Source: Galeopsis tetrahit (lineage: Eukaryota > Streptophyta > Magnoliopsida > Lamiales > Lamiaceae). From it: a stretch of 64,000 nt of DNA. The position numbers were made by a program, and so were the translations under genes. The notes below the pieces were generated by a model that saw nothing but the letters and a program-made list of their open reading frames with translations, made no database searches and was not told the origin of the DNA. Shown in pieces: positions 10,861 through 22,800 of this stretch (positions are counted from its first letter, which is position 1; each line of letters begins with the position of its first letter). Location of the stretch: positions 22,618,565 through 22,682,564 of the forward strand of contig OY776125.1 of NCBI GenBank assembly GCA_963675135.1, given 5' to 3'.

Positions 10861-11149
10861 ATGTTAGTGTATGGATGTAGTTACCATCTTTTGTTAGTTT
10901 TTGTGGTTAAAAACTTTGGAATACTTTTGTCTTTTTGGTGTAATTTGTGTACAAATTGTCAACAAACAACATTTATAGATAATTTGTGTACAAATTCTTG
11001 ATGTGTAATATTTTTGGAACATGTATACGGTTTCAATGTTACAAAGGATGACTGTGTAATTGGATTGCTCTATTTTTTGAATGGTTTATCGTCTTTGAAT
11101 GAGGCACTACAATTGTGTTAAAACCTATAGTTGGGATCATTTTTTTTTT
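10861..11149. other. MULE spacer 3' of transposase, copy 1
   Basis: AT-rich sequence downstream of the transposase stop, conserved in copy 2 (37412-37690). No ORF or other structure seen; probably 3' UTR. Confidence 0.4.
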
Positions 11150-11990
11150 CAAAAAATTGACTTTTGTTCGAAAAAAAGTTCCCAACAATAGGTCCATGTT
11201 CGAAAAAAGGTTCCCAACAATTGGTCCATGTTCGAAAAAAAGTTCCCAACAATAGGTCCATGTTCGAAATTTTGTTCCACGCATTTTACTTGGTCGAATT
11301 TTAAACCAAAAGTTGTTGTAACGAACTTTTATTCGAACACTGGGGCCATGTTCGAAAAAAAGTTCCCAACTTCGTGCCAATGTTCGAAAATTTGTTCCGC
11401 GAGTTTTACTTGGTTGATATTAAAACCAAAAGTTGATGTAACGAACATTTTTTCGAACATGGCCCCAATGTTCGAAAAAATGTTCCCAACAATTGGTCCA
11501 TGTTCGAAAAAAAGTTCCCAACAATAGGTCCATGTTCGAAAATTTGTTCCACGCGTTTTACTTGGTCGAATTTTAAACCAAAAGTTGATGTAATGAACTT
11601 TTATTCGAACATTGGGGCCATATTCGAAAAAAAGTTCCCAACTTCATGCCAATGTTCGAAAATTTGTTCCGCGAGTTTTACTTGGTCGAATTTTAAACCA
11701 AAAGTTGATGTAACGAACATTTTTTCGAACATGGCCCCAATGTTCGAAAAAATGTTCCCAACAATTGGTCAATGTTCGATGAAAAGGTCACAACAATTGT
11801 TCCATGTTCGAAAATTTGTTCCGCGAGTTTTACTTGGTCGAATTTTAAAACAAAAGTTGATGTAACGAACTTTTATTCGAACATTGGGGTCATGTTCGAA
11901 AAAAAGTTCCCAAAAAACGTGTCAGTGTTCGAAAATTTGTCCCGCAAATACTACAAATGTTCGAAAATTGTTATTGTTCCATCAAATTTG
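11150..11990. repeat. TGTTCGAAA tandem array between the convergent MULE genes, copy 1
   Basis: Degenerate units of about 120-150 bp each carry several TGTTCGAAA or TTTCGAACA cores plus the conserved spacer tttacttggtcgaatttt. The spacing is less regular than in copy 2, and the unit sequence has diverged from it (ttgatgtaacgaac here, ttctgttacggac there). Confidence 0.8.
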
Positions 11991-12079
11991 TTCAAAATGA
12001 TATAAAACAAGTAACGCCTCAAGAACGCCTAGCTAGCCCTTCCACGTCCCCGACCTCTTCCATGTCCACAACGTGCACT

Positions 12080-14801
12080 TTATGATGATGGTGCCTCTTC
12101 TCCTATGTCATCTGAAGTTTGTCCACCAAGTTGCCTCACAATTTCTTCAACCTTTTGCATTACCCCATCCATTGTTAATGGCTCGTCGTTCCTCCACTTG
12201 TGCAACAACATGTGCATCTCAACCTTTGCAAAATCTACCAAGTGCCATAACTCGGCCCTACGTGGAGGCTCACGAGGAGGAAGTCTCTTGTTAGAAGGAT
12301 TTGAAACGAAAGGACGACCGTTGGCGAGGTACCAATCAATATAACCATCACTGCAATCCGAATGTTGGATACAACGCACACCAAGTCTATCCTCCGTAAG
12401 CATGTGTGCGTCCCACGTAGAAAAGTACTCCGCCATAGCACCCCACACTAGCTTTGTTTTCTTGGATGTGGAACCGGTTCTATTAACACGGGCAGCAAGC
12501 GGCTTCTCAGGAACGGTTTGCACGTACCCAAACTGTCTGAGCACTCTATCCGGCATGTACGGCTCAACAATATCTCCGCACACAATGCACCCATGAAAGT
12601 AAGATACCTCATCCAATGGATTGTTATCTCGTACGGGGCGATATGGATTCCAGTTAACCTACAACACCAAATTAAATAAAAAATGCGTATTTATCTTAAA
12701 AACAAATAAATAACAGACAAATATATTAATTTGGTTAGTAACGTACCTCGCTTGCTAGGAGGGTATCTAATCGCTCTCTAAAGCCTCTTACTCGGTCGAC
12801 GCATGGGCCTGTATGAGCTTCGGGTGCATAACGCATCGACAGTGGATCTGTATGGACAATGTCTGGATTATGAGGCGGCAATATCAAAGTAGGGAAGTTC
12901 TCATAAATCTAAGCCTACAAGTACAATATTATTAGGTCAATATCAAATGAAAAACATGAAATATTAACAAACTTATTTAAAATACTTAATACCTCCAATA
13001 ACGTAAGGTAACCACCAATCTGCCTACACTTGAACTTTGACGCCATCCCCAATTGTCTATACAAATAGGCAAGTGCTGCGGTACCCCAAGCATAGTTAGA
13101 AAATTGTGCCATGTCGTCCGTATACTGCAACCACTGTACGTGAACACGAGTACCACTTTTGTCCGGGAACAAAGTGGTCCCAAACATGTACAACACAAAC
13201 GCTCGTGCTGAATACAACACCTCGTCCTCGTTGTCCGAGGACATCATGGGCACAAAAGTCTCCCTTAGCCACGCTAGCTTCACAGAACCCCCACGTTGCC
13301 CACTTAATGCTTTCTTGGCTTCTACTAAGGTTAAACCCAAATATTTCATCAAATAATCTGAAGCCAAAATATGTTCTTCGGAAGTAGACTGCACCGGGAG
13401 ACCATTAACTTTCAAACGCGTGATACAGTAGACATCATCAAGAGTGATTGTCATTTTCCCGAAGGGCAAGTGGAATGAGTTGGTCTCTTCGTGCCATCTC
13501 TCAACGAAGGCTGTGATAAGGTTCTTGTTTGAATACTTGTAAGCTGCACGTCTAACATGAATCAATTTAGATCCTCTCAAAAACCTCCGCCAATGACGCC
13601 AATTCTTTTCATCGTCGAACTCCCAATTCAATAGTTTGATCACATGACAGTGACACTTCAACACATCTCGCTCCTCACCCAACCATATGAATTTGGCTAC
13701 ATGGTCTTGGAAGCTTTTGAGAAGGGGAGGTGCGGTTACCAATGGCCGATCAACATTCACAACTCTTCTTTGTTTCTCTCCCTCATCATCTCCCTCCGCC
13801 TCTTTCTCTTCCTCGTCATCGTTTCCCTCATCTACTTCCGGTTCTTGTGGAGTGGGCTCTTGAGGGTTGGCATCTTGTAGGTTGGCCTCTTGTGGATTGG
13901 GCTCTTGAGGAGCGGCCTCATCGCGAATATGTTGCTTCTTTTTCCTGTTGGAAGTAGTCGGTCGAGCCCTACTAACACCCTCTACAAAAACCAACACAAA
14001 CAAGCCATGTTCGAAATTAAAACCAAAACAAACAAGCCATGTTCGAAACCTAAACCAAAACAAACAACCCATGTTCGAAAATTACTACATGTTCGAAACT
14101 AAAACCAAAACGAACAAGCAATGTTCGAAAACTATACCAAAACCAACAAGCCATGTTCGAAACCTAAACCAAAACAAACAACCCATGTTCGAAAATTACT
14201 ACATGTTCGAAACTAAAACCAAAACAAACAAGCAATGTTCGAAAATTATACAAAAACCAACAAGCCATGTTCGAAACCTAAACCAAAACAAACAACCCAT
14301 GTTCGAAAATTACTACATGTTCAAAACTAAACTAAAACAAACAAGCAATGTTCGAAAATTATACCAAAACAACCAAGCCATGTTCGAAATTAAAACCAAA
14401 ACAACCAAGCCATGTTCGAAACTAAAACCGAAACAAATAACTAATGTTCGAAACCCAATCCAAAACAAACCATACATGTCCGAAAATTAGTTCCGCACAA
14501 CCATCTAATGTTCGAAAAACCAGTCAACAACAGTTGATTCGTGCTAAACCATGCCAATTAGATGCCCATTAGTTTATTTTCATCCTAACAAATAAAAAAT
14601 TTATACATTCTACACATAAACATGATTATAACACAAAAAATCAACCTTAATCAACACATGCATGAATTAACTCCAAATTCAAAAAACAAAACCTAAACCC
14701 TACAACAATAAAATCAATGTTTCAACCAACAAAAACCGAAATTAAACATGCGTCCTACTCTTCTTCTCAAATATAAGCAAGAAAAACTAACCTTTACCCA
14801 T
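12080..14801 (-). pseudogene. Plant mobile domain (PMD) gene of MULE, copy 1
   Basis: Exons inferred from splice sites: 14792-14801 (ATGGGTAAAG), 12993-13981, 12747-12914, 12080-12658. The protein has a Pro/Gln/Glu repeat (NPQEANLQDANPQEP), an acidic stretch, then the aminotransferase-like plant mobile domain as in MAIN/MAIL1 and TE-encoded relatives (FIWLGEERDVLKCHCH, LPFGKMTITLDDVYCITRL, GTRVHVQWLQY, VNWNPYRPV, MPDRVLRQFGYVQTVP). Exon 3 has TAG in place of the Trp of the AW-IYE motif, and the C-terminal Arg/Gly tail is cut by a TAA. It converges with the transposase. Nonfunctional here. Confidence 0.8.
13999..14515. repeat. TGTTCGAAA tandem array in PMD intron 1, copy 1
   Basis: Units of about 30 bp (catgttcgaaacctaaacc, aaaacaaacaa) repeat across the intron between the 10-nt first exon and exon 2. 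In some frames the repeats look like open reading frames, but they lie inside the intron. Confidence 0.85.
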
Positions 14802-15109
14802 TTTTGCAAAATGAAAAAAAAAAACGATGCGAGTGGTGCGAAAATGGAGTGGGGGAGAACGGTGCTCTCTCTTTCTCTTCTTCGACGTCACGTGTAGGTA
14901 GTGGAGAGTGGGAGTGGTGCGAAAATGGAGTGGGAGTGGAGTGCTGCGAAAATGGAGGGGAGAGGTTTGGGGAAGATGGAGGGGTGGGTGTACCCAATCG
15001 AGAGAAGGGAGGGAGAGAAGGGAGGGAGGGAGGGAGTGCGAAAATGGTTAAGGGCATTTTTGGGTTTTTCAAGTGGGTGTTCTCATCCGATTTGTGTGTG
15101 TTCTCATCC
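14802..15109. other. MULE right subterminal region, copy 1
   Basis: Contains purine-rich G/A repeats (gggagggaggg) and the presumed promoter and 5' UTR of the PMD gene. It ends with gggtgttctcatcc-type subterminal repeats before the TIR. Confidence 0.5.
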
Positions 15110-15153
15110 CCTGGGTGTACTCATAGGAATCCAGGGTGCCTTTAGCCGCGCCC

Positions 15154-15405
15154 TTTTGCAATTTCTTGTGGCCCATTAAATTATGGGAATTGAAGGAGCC
15201 CAAGCCCAAACTCATACCAGGGGCCCATTTCATCAATTAATTAACATTGGGGGAGCAGTAGCAATTTTAGCTGGGGGGTTCGCATACAAACACAGACGCG
15301 AAACAGGGGGCACAACTCTTCCATTGGGGGAGAAATCCTCTTCTCCTCCCCATCACTCCACTCAATAGATTAGCTTAGTTGTTATTTCATTTGTTAGATA
15401 GTTTT
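15154..15405 (+). repeat. Left LTR of composite gypsy element, segment between MULE and Sirevirus
   Basis: Starts with ttttgcaat, the MULE target duplication, and matches 42058-42306. The last five bases (gtttt, 15401-15405) are the Sirevirus target duplication. Confidence 0.7.
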
Positions 15406-15878
15406 TGTTGGGAATAAAATGAGCTATGTTTTGATTGAATACCAAAAACCCCCCTGAGACATGCCTAAGTCAATGAAAAATATGTTCTAAGAATGTTAGA
15501 ATATATAGATTATAGGCTAGATGAGAAGCTGAAATGTTAGGCAGCTCTTAGACAATTAGATGCACAATTTGAGGGGGAACCTATGCTTTGAAGATGATCA
15601 AGATCAAGTCTCCCCAAGGCTCAAATTCTGGAACAAAGAGTAAGGACACTCTATGAAATCTAAGATGCTCTTATCAGGAGAGTTGTCCAGATAAAATATT
15701 CTTAAAGCTCTGATCAGGAGAGTTGTCCAAAGAAGCTAGCCATATGCAAGAACAAACCTACCTAGCTCAAAAGGACAAGACTACTCAAAGGTTTTGGTCA
15801 GGAGAGTTGTCCAGATAAGCCAACTCTAAAGTATAAAGTGGTCTGATGCAAAAAGACCAATCATGCTGATCAGGAGAG

Positions 15879-16277
15879 TTGTCCAGAGGAGTTGTCTCAG
15901 CTAAATTGACCAAGATCAAGTGCTCTGAAAGCCTAAGATCAACTATGCTGAAGAGATTGAGACAACCAGTCCCTAAAGGTCCTCAAAGGAATGAGCTAAG
16001 ACCATACACAAAGAGAAATAAAGGGAAAGAGCCAAGTCATCTGAAGAAGAGCAAGCCAACCATGCTGAAAAGCAAAACTGCTGATAGTGATAAGGAGAGT
16101 TGTCCAGATGATAAGGAATGTTGTCCTATCATTGGATCAACCTTCAGAAGCCATGTCCAAGTCCTAACAAGAAGTCAAACATTGGGAAAAGTGCTGCAGA
16201 ATGAAGACAAAACTGTTACAGCCGTTTATTACCCAAATGAGGACATGTCACTATCAAGAATCTGTCTTCCAGTTTGA
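15879..16277 (+). CDS. LTR-internal ORF, 132 aa (5' LTR copy)
   Basis: A basic 132-residue frame (MSRGVVSAKLTKIKCSES..., KRLRQPVPKGPQRNEL, ending SLSRICLPV) upstream of the TATA box, so within U3. It is duplicated at 29600-29998; the only base difference I see (GCC/GCT, near 16206) is synonymous. No known domain. As it lies upstream of the LTR promoter it would be transcribed only by readthrough or at the 3' end of the genomic RNA. It may be chance. Confidence 0.3.
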   Translation: MSRGVVSAKLTKIKCSESLRSTMLKRLRQPVPKGPQRNELRPYTKRNKGKEPSHLKKSKPTMLKSKTADSDKESCPDDKECCPIIGSTFRSHVQVLTRSQTLGKVLQNEDKTVTAVYYPNEDMSLSRICLPV

Positions 16278-16344
16278 AGAACTCAAGGAAGACATTTATA
16301 GCAATTTGGGGCTGCCTCTCCAACGGGCAAATCCTCCATTTTGT

Positions 16345-16354
16345 CTATAAATAC
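16345..16354 (+). promoter_or_regulatory. Sirevirus LTR TATA box
   Basis: CTATAAATAC, followed by a transcript-like 5' region. An identical box is in the 3' LTR near 30067-30076. Confidence 0.7.
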
Positions 16355-17261
16355 AGAAGTGTGAAGACCATTTGAAAGCACCTCAACCAGCACCTCAACA
16401 CAATCCAACTAAGCTCAAAGTTCTTACAAGCTAGAGTGCTTTCAAAGCTTTCAAAGACTATCTTAGTCTTCAAACACTTCATCTAAGCTGAACTCAATTG
16501 TATATCCTTACACAAGCTTAGAGAGATATCCTATCCTTATTACACTGGTCTTCATTGTAAAGGATATCTCATTAGTTGGAACCTTACTTCAACCCTTACA
16601 CCTTTCAAGAGTGAAAGTGAGAAGGTTGTAGTAGTAGAAGTGGTAGGAGCTGACTGTTGAGAGAAGAACAGTTCAGTTCTGAGTTGAGAAGAGGGTACTA
16701 GGACTCTAGACATCCTAGGGATCAATTCACCAAGGAGTGGTGTTCTTGATCAAGTGCACCTTGGCACTATAAAACAAGTTAATTCCAAGAGTGAAGGAAT
16801 TATCCTGTTAAATCAGGGAAAGTGGATGTAGGAGCTTGAGTCTCTGAACCACTATAAACTCTTGTGTTGATTTACCTTACAAGTACTTACATTCATTCAA
16901 CACTGCACACTAAACTGATCTTTCAAAGATACATACTCAAAGACTGTGCAAAACTGTTTTGGACAAGTTCCCTGAAGCTTAATTGAACTGTGTTACATTG
17001 ACTAAGTGATTTCAGAAATTAAAGGAGTCTAAACTTAAAGGGCCAACCACTATTCCGCACATATAACTCCCCTAGATAGTTATTCAACTAAGTACTCAAT
17101 AGTACTTAGTGGATTGATTATCTTAGAAGAGTTAATCATCTTCAGCAGAGTTGTCCAAGACAACCTTGCTGAGTTCTGGTTTGATCTAGTTGAAAAGAAT
17201 TTGCATACAAGTGTATTCCCCCCCCATACACTTGTTATCTACTCCTTTCAGGACCAACAAG

Positions 17262-17273
17262 TGGTATCAGAGC
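17262..17273 (+). other. Sirevirus primer binding site
   Basis: TGGTATCAGAGC, complementary to the 3' end of plant initiator tRNA-Met, three bases after the 5' LTR. This is the standard copia arrangement. Confidence 0.95.
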
Positions 17274-17400
17274 AGGGGTTCAAAGACCACTGCTTCTGAA
17301 AATCCATCTTGATTTTCAAAACTCACATATTTGGTGTGGTCACTGAACTGATCTCTATCTGAAATCCATTACTTGTTGATTGATTGATTCTTATTGAGAT

Positions 17401-19872
17401 ATGGCCAACAACAATGCTGTTCCTCCACCTGCTGTTCAAGGATTAGACAACATGGCCACAAATCCAGTCAATCATATTTCTCATCACAAACTGCCCATGT
17501 TTTCAATAGACAATTATGATTTCTGGAAAATTAGAATGAGGGCTCATCTTGCATCTCTTCATACTGATATGCTTAGAGTAATCACAAGAGGACCTTTTGT
17601 GTTTACTCAAACTAACCCCAGATTGACAGATGAGCAAAGAGCAGATATAAGGGAATTGATTCCCAAAGATGAGGATGACTTCACTGCTGATGAAAAGAGG
17701 AAAGATAATTTGAATTATCTTGCCATGAACACCCTCTATCAAACAATTCCAGATGCAGTTATGGGTAGAGTCTACCACTGCACCACAGCTAAAGAAATTT
17801 GGGATACCCTTGCTGAAATGTGTGAGGGCACTGAAAAAATCAAGGAGAACAAGCTCCAAGTTGCTGTGCAGAAGTTTGAACAATTCTCAATGGAGACTGA
17901 TGAGTCCATTGACAAATTTGCTGGTAGATTCACTGATGTGATGAATGAGATTAATTCACTGGGCAAGGTCTACACCAAGAGAGAGGTTGGACTGAAAATC
18001 CTAAGGAGTCTCACTCAAAAGTGGGATGTCTATGCTGTAATGATGCAGAATACCAAAGATCTCTCCACTATGCCCATGCAACAAATATTCTCAGAACTTA
18101 AAGCCTATGAGTTTGACCTCAATAGAAGAAAGCCTGTTGAGGAACCTTCAAATCCTACTAAGGGAGTGGCATTCAAAGCCAAAGTTGCTGAACCAGAAAT
18201 GCAGCCCACTCCCAGATCATCAAAGTCAGTCTCTAAGACTGAAATGAAGGAAGAACTAGCCTTGATGGCTAGAAGGTTTGACAAGCTCAACACAAGGTTT
18301 GGTAGATACAAGAAATTCTACCAAGATAACAAATTCAGGAGAAGATACAATTCCCCTGAAGATCAGGCTGAGGACAAAAAGCCTGAAGAGAGAAGATCAG
18401 AGGACAAGTCCTCTGATAGGAGAAGATCCAGTAGAGCTGAACCCTCATCATCTAAGAGAAGAGATGAATCCAAGAAGGATGATGATGAAGATCTGTGTTA
18501 CAACTGCAAAAAGAAAGGGCACTTCCAATATGACTGCCCTGAACTAAGCTCTAAAGAAAGAAGAGAAAGACAAGCAAAAAAAGACAGAAAATTCACCAAT
18601 AGAAAAGCCATGATGGCTGGTGAAGAATCTGATAGTGCTGAAAGTTTCAACTCTTCTGATGGATTGTTCTCCAACAGTGATGATGATGATGATGTCTGCA
18701 ACATGGCTCTTGAGGATGATGAGGTATCCTCTACTTCTAGTTCACCATCATTTATCTCACAAAACACTAGTGAGGTTAACCTGAAACTTTCCTTGGGAAA
18801 GTTGATGGAAGATTTCACTAGATTACAAGAATTTCATGACAATTGTGTGAGAGAAAATGAAAGACTAGCTACTGAACTCACCAAGAACTCTGAGGTAGCT
18901 GTTGATGTCAAGTCTACTGAGTTGTATCAACAAGTCTTGAGAAAGCTTGAGGAAGCAAATCTCAGGATAGTTGACCAACAAAAGGAGATTGATGATCAAC
19001 TTCTCTCTCAGAAAAGAAAAGAATTTGAACTTAAAATTCTAAATGCCAAATTTGAAAATCTCTCACATGAGTATGATATTCTTAAATCAAGTGAAGAGAG
19101 CCTGAAATTAAAGATGTCTGCTTTGAACAAATCCTCTAGAGCAATAGAGGAAATTCAAAGTTATCAAAGACCTATGGCTCAAAGAAGTGGATTAGGTTTT
19201 GATCCATTTGAATCTTCACCTTGTCTTAGTGTTGCATCTACAAGTAACACTAAGAGAATCTTTGTTAAGTCAGTGGCACAACAAGCTGAAAATGAAGTAA
19301 TTCAGCCACTGAACAAAGGAAAGGGCAAATTGAATGAAATGCCTACTCAAGTGATTCAGGAGAATAGGCCAAAACCTAAGGAAATGGCCAAAGCTCCTGA
19401 GCACAAGAGGAATATTGGTCAGCAGAGTAGACCCAATGGAAGGGCAACTCTCCTGAACAATGTTCAGAGGAATTATCCAAGGTATAATCAGCCTAGGCCA
19501 ACTCATCTGAGAAAGCCTCAGCTGAATAGACCTAAAGAAAACCATCCTTTAAGGCAGAATAAAATGAGACAACCAAAACCCTTCATGCCAAAGGGTAATG
19601 GTCATAAAAAGGCCTTTCCTCAAAGATTTCATCAAGCTGCACAAAGAACTCATAAGTTCAGAAGAGTGGTCAACTCCTCTGAAACTTACAGAGTTAACAC
19701 ATTCACACATACTTTCCCAAAGGCATTTAAGGGAAAGACAGTGTATATTGATGCACTAGGAAATCAACTTAGCCACCTTGAATCAATCAGGGTTATTAGG
19801 CAAGTTTGGGTTCCCAAAGGTACAGCTAACCTCTCAGGACCCAAAACTCAAAGGGTACCTAAACCTATCTAA
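17401..19872 (+). CDS. gag: Sirevirus Gag
   Basis: 823 aa. The N-terminal half has the copia gag fold (SIDNYDFWKIRMRAHLASLH; the region around IWDTLAEMCEGTEKIKENKL). A CCHC zinc knuckle CYNCKKKGHFQYDC lies at about residues 366-379, followed by a Ser/Asp-rich segment, a coiled-coil-like part (about 450-590) and a basic Gln/Pro/Arg/Lys-rich tail. It forms the particle and binds the RNA genome. Sirevirus Gag proteins are long because of this extra C-terminal region. The frame ends with TAA at 19870-19872 and pol continues in the same frame directly after it, so Pol is made by stop-codon readthrough or some other bypass. Confidence 0.95.
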   Translation: MANNNAVPPPAVQGLDNMATNPVNHISHHKLPMFSIDNYDFWKIRMRAHLASLHTDMLRVITRGPFVFTQTNPRLTDEQRADIRELIPKDEDDFTADEKRKDNLNYLAMNTLYQTIPDAVMGRVYHCTTAKEIWDTLAEMCEGTEKIKENKLQVAVQKFEQFSMETDESIDKFAGRFTDVMNEINSLGKVYTKREVGLKILRSLTQKWDVYAVMMQNTKDLSTMPMQQIFSELKAYEFDLNRRKPVEEPSNPTKGVAFKAKVAEPEMQPTPRSSKSVSKTEMKEELALMARRFDKLNTRFGRYKKFYQDNKFRRRYNSPEDQAEDKKPEERRSEDKSSDRRRSSRAEPSSSKRRDESKKDDDEDLCYNCKKKGHFQYDCPELSSKERRERQAKKDRKFTNRKAMMAGEESDSAESFNSSDGLFSNSDDDDDVCNMALEDDEVSSTSSSPSFISQNTSEVNLKLSLGKLMEDFTRLQEFHDNCVRENERLATELTKNSEVAVDVKSTELYQQVLRKLEEANLRIVDQQKEIDDQLLSQKRKEFELKILNAKFENLSHEYDILKSSEESLKLKMSALNKSSRAIEEIQSYQRPMAQRSGLGFDPFESSPCLSVASTSNTKRIFVKSVAQQAENEVIQPLNKGKGKLNEMPTQVIQENRPKPKEMAKAPEHKRNIGQQSRPNGRATLLNNVQRNYPRYNQPRPTHLRKPQLNRPKENHPLRQNKMRQPKPFMPKGNGHKKAFPQRFHQAAQRTHKFRRVVNSSETYRVNTFTHTFPKAFKGKTVYIDALGNQLSHLESIRVIRQVWVPKGTANLSGPKTQRVPKPI

Positions 19873-22800
19873 TTGCAGGTACCAATGGGCCACAAGAAGA
19901 GGAGCATGAACAAAAAGACAGCATGGTACCTTGACAGTGGATGCTCAAGGCACATGACTGGAAACAAGGAACTCCTCTCTGATTTTATTGAAAAAGAAGG
20001 CCCAAATGTCACCTTTGGAGACAGCTCACAAGCAACAACAAAAGGTTATGGTACTTTGATGATTGGTAACATCAAAGTAACCAATGTATCTTATGTAGCT
20101 GGTCTCAAATATAATCTCCTGAGTATCAGTCAATTCTGTGATAAAGATTTTAATGTTGAGTTCTCAAGTGGAAAGTGTCTAATTAAAGATAAAACTCAAC
20201 AAACCCTATTGACTGGAACTAGGAAGGGAAATGTGTATTTTGCAGACTGGGACAAGTCTACTGATGCTGCATGTTTCATTGCTAAAAGTTCTAGTGAACA
20301 AAGTTGGCTTTGGCACAAGAGGCTAAACCACCTGAACTTCAAATCTATGAATAAACTTGCTAGAAATGCATTAGTTAAAGGACTACCTAATGAGGTTTTC
20401 ATTAAAGAACATGTGTGTAAGCCATGTCAAGAAGGAAAACAGATTAAAGCCTCATTCAAAGGAAAACCAGTCATTTCCACTAAAAGGGTACTTGAACTTC
20501 TACATATGGATCTGTTTGGACCAATTACCCCTTCAAGCATAAATGGTAGAAAATACACATTGGTGGTAGTAGATGACTTCTCTAGGTTCACATGGGTAGT
20601 ATTTCTCCTTAATAAGAAGGAAACACAAGTCAAACTACCTGAACTTCTAAAGAGGTTGTCAAATGAGAAAAGCCTTAGCATTATCAAGATAAGATCTGAT
20701 AAAGGCACTGAGTTCATTAATTCATACATCAATGAGTACTGCACATCAAATGGAATAGCTCATGAAACCTCAGCAGCTAGAACTCCCCAACAAAATGGAG
20801 TTGCAGAAAGAAGGAATAGAACCTTAAAAGAAGCTGCTAGAACTCTAATTGCTGATTCAAATCTACCTAAGAGGTTTTGGGCTGAAGCTATAAACACTGC
20901 ATGCCATACTCAAAATAGATGTTTGATCACTAAGGGGCAAGGCAAAACCCCCTACGAACTCTGGAAAGGAAGAATGCCTAAAGTGTCATACTTTCATATA
21001 TTTGGTTGTAAATGTTTCATTCACAATAATGGGAAAGAACAGTTGAAAGCTTTTGACAGCAAAGCTGATGAGGGAGTATTTCTTGGATACTCTCAAATCA
21101 GTAGAGCTTTCAGAGTCTACAACAAGAAATCCCTTATAGTGGAAGAAACACCTCATGTTGTGTTTGATGAATCTATCTTTGAGATCAGGAATGATCAGTT
21201 GGAACCTGAAGAAATCACACAGAGGACAACCAGATTAAGCCTAAAAGACAAAGACACTGAACTCATAGAAATTGTCCCAATCAACCTACCTGAACATACA
21301 ACATTGGACAACCATCCTGAAGGCAACCTTCCTGAGACAAATCCCACTGATGGAAATGATGAACTGAATGATCCAATCCCAGTTCACATCCAGGTAACAA
21401 CTACCAATGAAGAAGCAGCTCCTGCTGAGGTAGTTAATGGATCAAATAATCAAGGGGGAACTCAAAATGTTGAAAATGCCAATGTCCCTGACATTGAGGA
21501 CAACACCCCTGATTATGATCCTGAATTAGATCCTGCATTAAATTATCCTGAATTCTATGATCAAAATGACTCACCTTCAGTAGAGGACAACTCTACTGAA
21601 GAGATCAGGAAAAGAAGGACCTGGTTATCTGACCATCCTACTGACCTGATACTTGGTGATCCAAGTATAGGAGTCAGAACCAGAAAGTTTCATGGTGAAA
21701 GTGCTATGTTCTGTTGTTTCTTGTCAGAACAGGAACCAAAAGATATTGAGGAAGCACTTCAAGATGCCAATTGGATCACAGCCATGCAGGAAGAACTGAA
21801 CCAATTCACCAGAAATGAAGTATGGGAGCTGGTGGACAGACCCTCACATCAAAATGTTATTGGAACAAAGTGGGTGTTCAAGAACAAGAAAAATGAAAAT
21901 GATGTGATTGTCAGAAACAAAGCAAGACTAGTGGCAAAAGGGTATTGCCAACATGAAGGCATTGACTATGATGAGACATTTGCACCTGTGGCAAGGCTAG
22001 AAGCAATAAGGCTCTTTCTAGCCTATGCAGCCCACAAGAGGTTCAAAATATACCAAATGGATGTCAAGAGTGCCTTTCTGAATGGAGTCTTGAAAGAAGA
22101 AGTCTATGTGGAGCAACCACCAGGGTTTGAAATTGGAAACCAAGTTTACAGACTCAAGAAAGCTCTATATAGACTCAAACAAGCCCCTAGGGCTTGGTAT
22201 GATACACTGTCACAATTCCTCTTGGATCATGGATTCACCAAGGGAACTGTGGACAGAACTCTCTTCAGAATCTCTGAAGGAGAGGACATCTTGCTTGTCC
22301 AAATTTATGTGGATGACATAATTTTTGGATCCCCTAATGAGAAGCTATGTGAGAAATTCTCCAAGCTCATGCAAAGCAAGTTTGAGATGTCCATGATGGG
22401 GTTGATGAACTTCTTTTTGGGTCTACAAGTCAAGCAATCTAAAGAAGGAATCTTCATCAACCAAGCTAAGTACACAAGAGAAATGATCAAAAAGTTTGGG
22501 TGTACAACCAGCAAGCCAGTAAGGATCCCTATGAACACAAATTGGAAGATGGATCCTGATGAGAGTGGTATTCCAACCAACTCTACTGAGTATAGAGGAA
22601 TAATTGGTTCACTCCTCTATCTCACTGCCAGCAGACCTGATATCACCTTTGCAGTAGGTGTTTGTGCGAGATTTCAAGCAAATCCCAAGAAAAGCCACCT
22701 TGAGGCTGCAAAGAGGATTTTGAGGTATCTCAAAGGCACTGAGAATCTAGGCCTTTGGTACCCTGCTGATGACAATATTGAGCTAACTGGCTACTCAGAT

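Larger units (their letters stand above)
6377..15153. mobile_element. MULE copy 1 (left TIR deleted)
   Basis: The right end (15110-15153) is the inverted form of GGGCGCGGCTAAAGGCACCC and is followed by ttttgcaat, the same 9 bases that duplicate at the intact copy (33446-42057). The left TIR and about 150 bp beside it are missing. It carries a transposase pseudogene, a mobile-domain pseudogene and three TGTTCGAAA-rich regions, plus a later solo LTR. Confidence 0.85.
15406..17259 (+). repeat. Sirevirus 5' LTR
   Basis: 1854 bp, TG...CA. It contains at least five spaced copies of ggagagttgtccaga (about 15677-16105), a CTATAAATAC promoter box at 16345-16354, a C-run near 17220, and an ORF (15879-16277). 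Confidence 0.95.

Noticed and set aside
13982..14490. Long open frames across the MULE repeat intron (e.g. 180 codons, Lys/Cys/Asn-rich)
   Set aside because: They are translations of the TGTTCGAAA repeats inside PMD intron 1; splice sites on both sides show that the region is removed.
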